Source: Spirochaetales bacterium
Lineage (GTDB): Bacteria > Spirochaetota > Spirochaetia > UBA9216
Reading direction: 5' to 3'
DNA length: 64,000 bases
NCBI GenBank assembly: GCA_016839055.1
Contig: JAEKNX010000006.1
Location: 1-64,000, forward strand
Position numbers and translations under genes: made by a program. The notes under the pieces are model-generated. The model made no database searches. It worked only from the letters and a program-made list of their open reading frames with translations, and was not told the DNA's origin. Positions 62,974 through 64,000 of the stretch are shown piece after piece. Numbering within the stretch: position 1 is the stretch's first letter; every line of letters starts with the position of its first letter.

Positions 62974-64000
62974 TCAGCCGACTTCCTTCTGAAGTTCTGC
63001 TGCCTTGTCGATCTTCTCCCAGGAGAAAATATCCCGTCCGAAATGGCCGTAAGCCGCCGTTTCCTGATAAATAGGCTTTTTAAGATCCAGAGTCCTTATA
63101 ATTCCGGCGGGACTTAAGTCAAAAACCTTTTTTACCGCAGCTTCAATTTTTTCCTCGGGCGCCGTTCCGGTTCCGAAGGTGTCGACCATCACCGAAACCG
63201 GGTAGGGAACCCCGATTGCATAGGCAAGTTCAACCTCACAGCGCAGGCAGAGGCCTGCAGCCACGATGTTCTTCGCCACATAACGGGCCATGTAGGCAGC
63301 CGAGCGGTCAACCTTGGAAGGATCCTTTCCGCTGAAGGCGCCTCCTCCGTGCCGTCCCATTCCACCATAGGTATCAACTATTATCTTACGCCCTGTGAGT
63401 CCTGAGTCTCCGTGGGGTCCGCCTATTACAAAGCGTCCTGTAGGATTTATCAGGTATTTTGTGTCATCATCGAGAAGCCCGCTTAGGTCGAGAACCGGCT
63501 TTACAATCTTAGCTATTATCTGAGCTTTAAGATCCTCATAGGAGATGTCCTCATCATGCTGGTGGCTCACAACAACCGTATCGATCCTCTTGGGCGTGTG
63601 GCCCTCATACTCAATTGTAACCTGGCTCTTCGAGTCGGGCCGCAGCCAAGAGAGCTTTCCACTCTTTCTTATCTCTGCAGCCTTCAGGAGAATCTGATGA
63701 CTCAGCATGATGGGCGCGGGCATGAGCTCGGGGGTTTCCATGCAGGCAAAGCCGAACATCATTCCCTGATCTCCTGCTCCCTGCTCCTTGAAAAGACCCG
63801 CGCCGTCGGTGACGCCCTGGGAAATGTCGGGCGACTGGCTGTGGATTGTGTTGAGAACCGCCATCGACTCGCAGTCGAGGCCGTATTCGGGTTTTACGTA
63901 TCCAATTTTCTTCGCAACACCGCGGGCAATTTCCTGCACGTCTACATAGGTGTTTGTTGTGATTTCCCCGCCGACTAGCACCATACCGGTCGTTGTGAAA
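62974..64000 (-). CDS. metK: S-adenosylmethionine synthetase MetK (5' end beyond window)
   Basis: At least 342 codons are visible; the gene enters from beyond 64000, where the frame continues upstream as [13 protein letters not shown], the usual family context. About 40-45 N-terminal residues (including the HPDK motif) are outside. Visible motifs: [10 protein letters not shown] (methionine/ATP), SHQHDEDIS region, [20 protein letters not shown] and [19 protein letters not shown] (P-loop-like). The enzyme makes SAM from methionine and ATP. It is followed by the structured 3' region and the barrel gene. Confidence 0.96.
   Translation of the reverse strand, partial: FTTTGMVLVGGEITTNTYVDVQEIARGVAKKIGYVKPEYGLDCESMAVLNTIHSQSPDISQGVTDGAGLFKEQGAGDQGMMFGFACMETPELMPAPIMLSHQILLKAAEIRKSGKLSWLRPDSKSQVTIEYEGHTPKRIDTVVVSHQHDEDISYEDLKAQIIAKIVKPVLDLSGLLDDDTKYLINPTGRFVIGGPHGDSGLTGRKIIVDTYGGMGRHGGGAFSGKDPSKVDRSAAYMARYVAKNIVAAGLCLRCEVELAYAIGVPYPVSVMVDTFGTGTAPEEKIEAAVKKVFDLSPAGIIRTLDLKKPIYQETAAYGHFGRDIFSWEKIDKAAELQKEVG

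Overview
The window looks like a chromosomal segment of a free-living, motile, diderm bacterium, most probably a member of the Spirochaetota (Spirochaeta/Treponema-like). This is inferred from gene content and protein style, because no rRNA or other phylogenetic marker is present: an LptC-LptA-LptB set followed by rpoN-hpf-hprK-ptsH, an NtrY/NtrX pair, a homocysteine methyltransferase/MTHFR fusion, a large-type PurL, a flavodiiron protein and FeoAB. G+C is moderate and intergenic DNA is AT-rich. I see no tRNA, rRNA, CRISPR array, prophage or transposase.

Layout. Positions 127-1333 hold a YmdB-like protein with an altered metal site and an RseC-like membrane protein. Positions 1330-3511 (minus) carry cheR and cheB, separated by a three-hairpin repeat. 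Positions 3645-5584 (plus) are lptC-lptA-lptB. Positions 5722-13977 (plus) are one tight run: rpoN, hpf, hprK, ptsH, a DUF4390-like secreted protein, ntrY, ntrX, lexA, holA. Positions 13949-17028 (minus) hold uvrC, a structured untranslated RNA or leader, and a degenerate exported EEP-fold protein. Positions 17090-22757 (plus) hold a LamG/FN3 exported protein, a large TPR protein, an HDOD protein and an MBL hydrolase. Positions 22765-26924 (minus) read hisA, a HisE with a degenerate N-terminal half, the methionine fusion enzyme, a GNAT and SixA. A 396-base gap with an inverted-repeat element follows. Positions 27321-35245 hold DUF89, lysA, an EIIA protein, purL-purQ and a flavodiiron protein. 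Positions 35328-43398 (minus) hold a small orphan gene, pepD, gpmI, a CDF transporter, a YkgJ-type Fe-S/Zn protein, deoD, feoB and feoA. Positions 43603-50525 are an envelope block of a permease, three lipoproteins and a small barrel. Positions 50777-58623 (minus) hold a large APC/CCC-type permease, avtA, a FAH protein, MATE, an EIIA remnant and YgiQ. Positions 58792-61092 (plus) hold a glycoside-hydrolase-like protein and a TerB/J-domain protein. The window ends (minus) with a strongly promoted outer-membrane barrel protein and metK, which is cut by the edge.

How the genes may work together. The central cluster joins glycolipid export, sigma-54, a PTS phosphorelay (HPr, HprK; EIIA and SixA lie elsewhere in the window), a sigma-54 two-component pair and SOS control. 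Chemotaxis adaptation (CheR/CheB), ferrous iron uptake, oxygen/NO detoxification (flavodiiron protein), purine synthesis and methionine/SAM synthesis complete the picture of an anaerobic or microaerophilic motile heterotroph.

The most notable observations are two inverted copies of a three-hairpin intergenic repeat, a promoter-to-terminator untranslated RNA upstream of the EEP-fold gene, a crossing (pseudoknot-compatible) repeat set downstream of metK, an apparent ACG start codon, several enzyme homologues lacking key residues, and a possible set of leaderless genes. No defence or mobile system is evident, and nothing here can be claimed as a wholly new multi-gene system from sequence alone.
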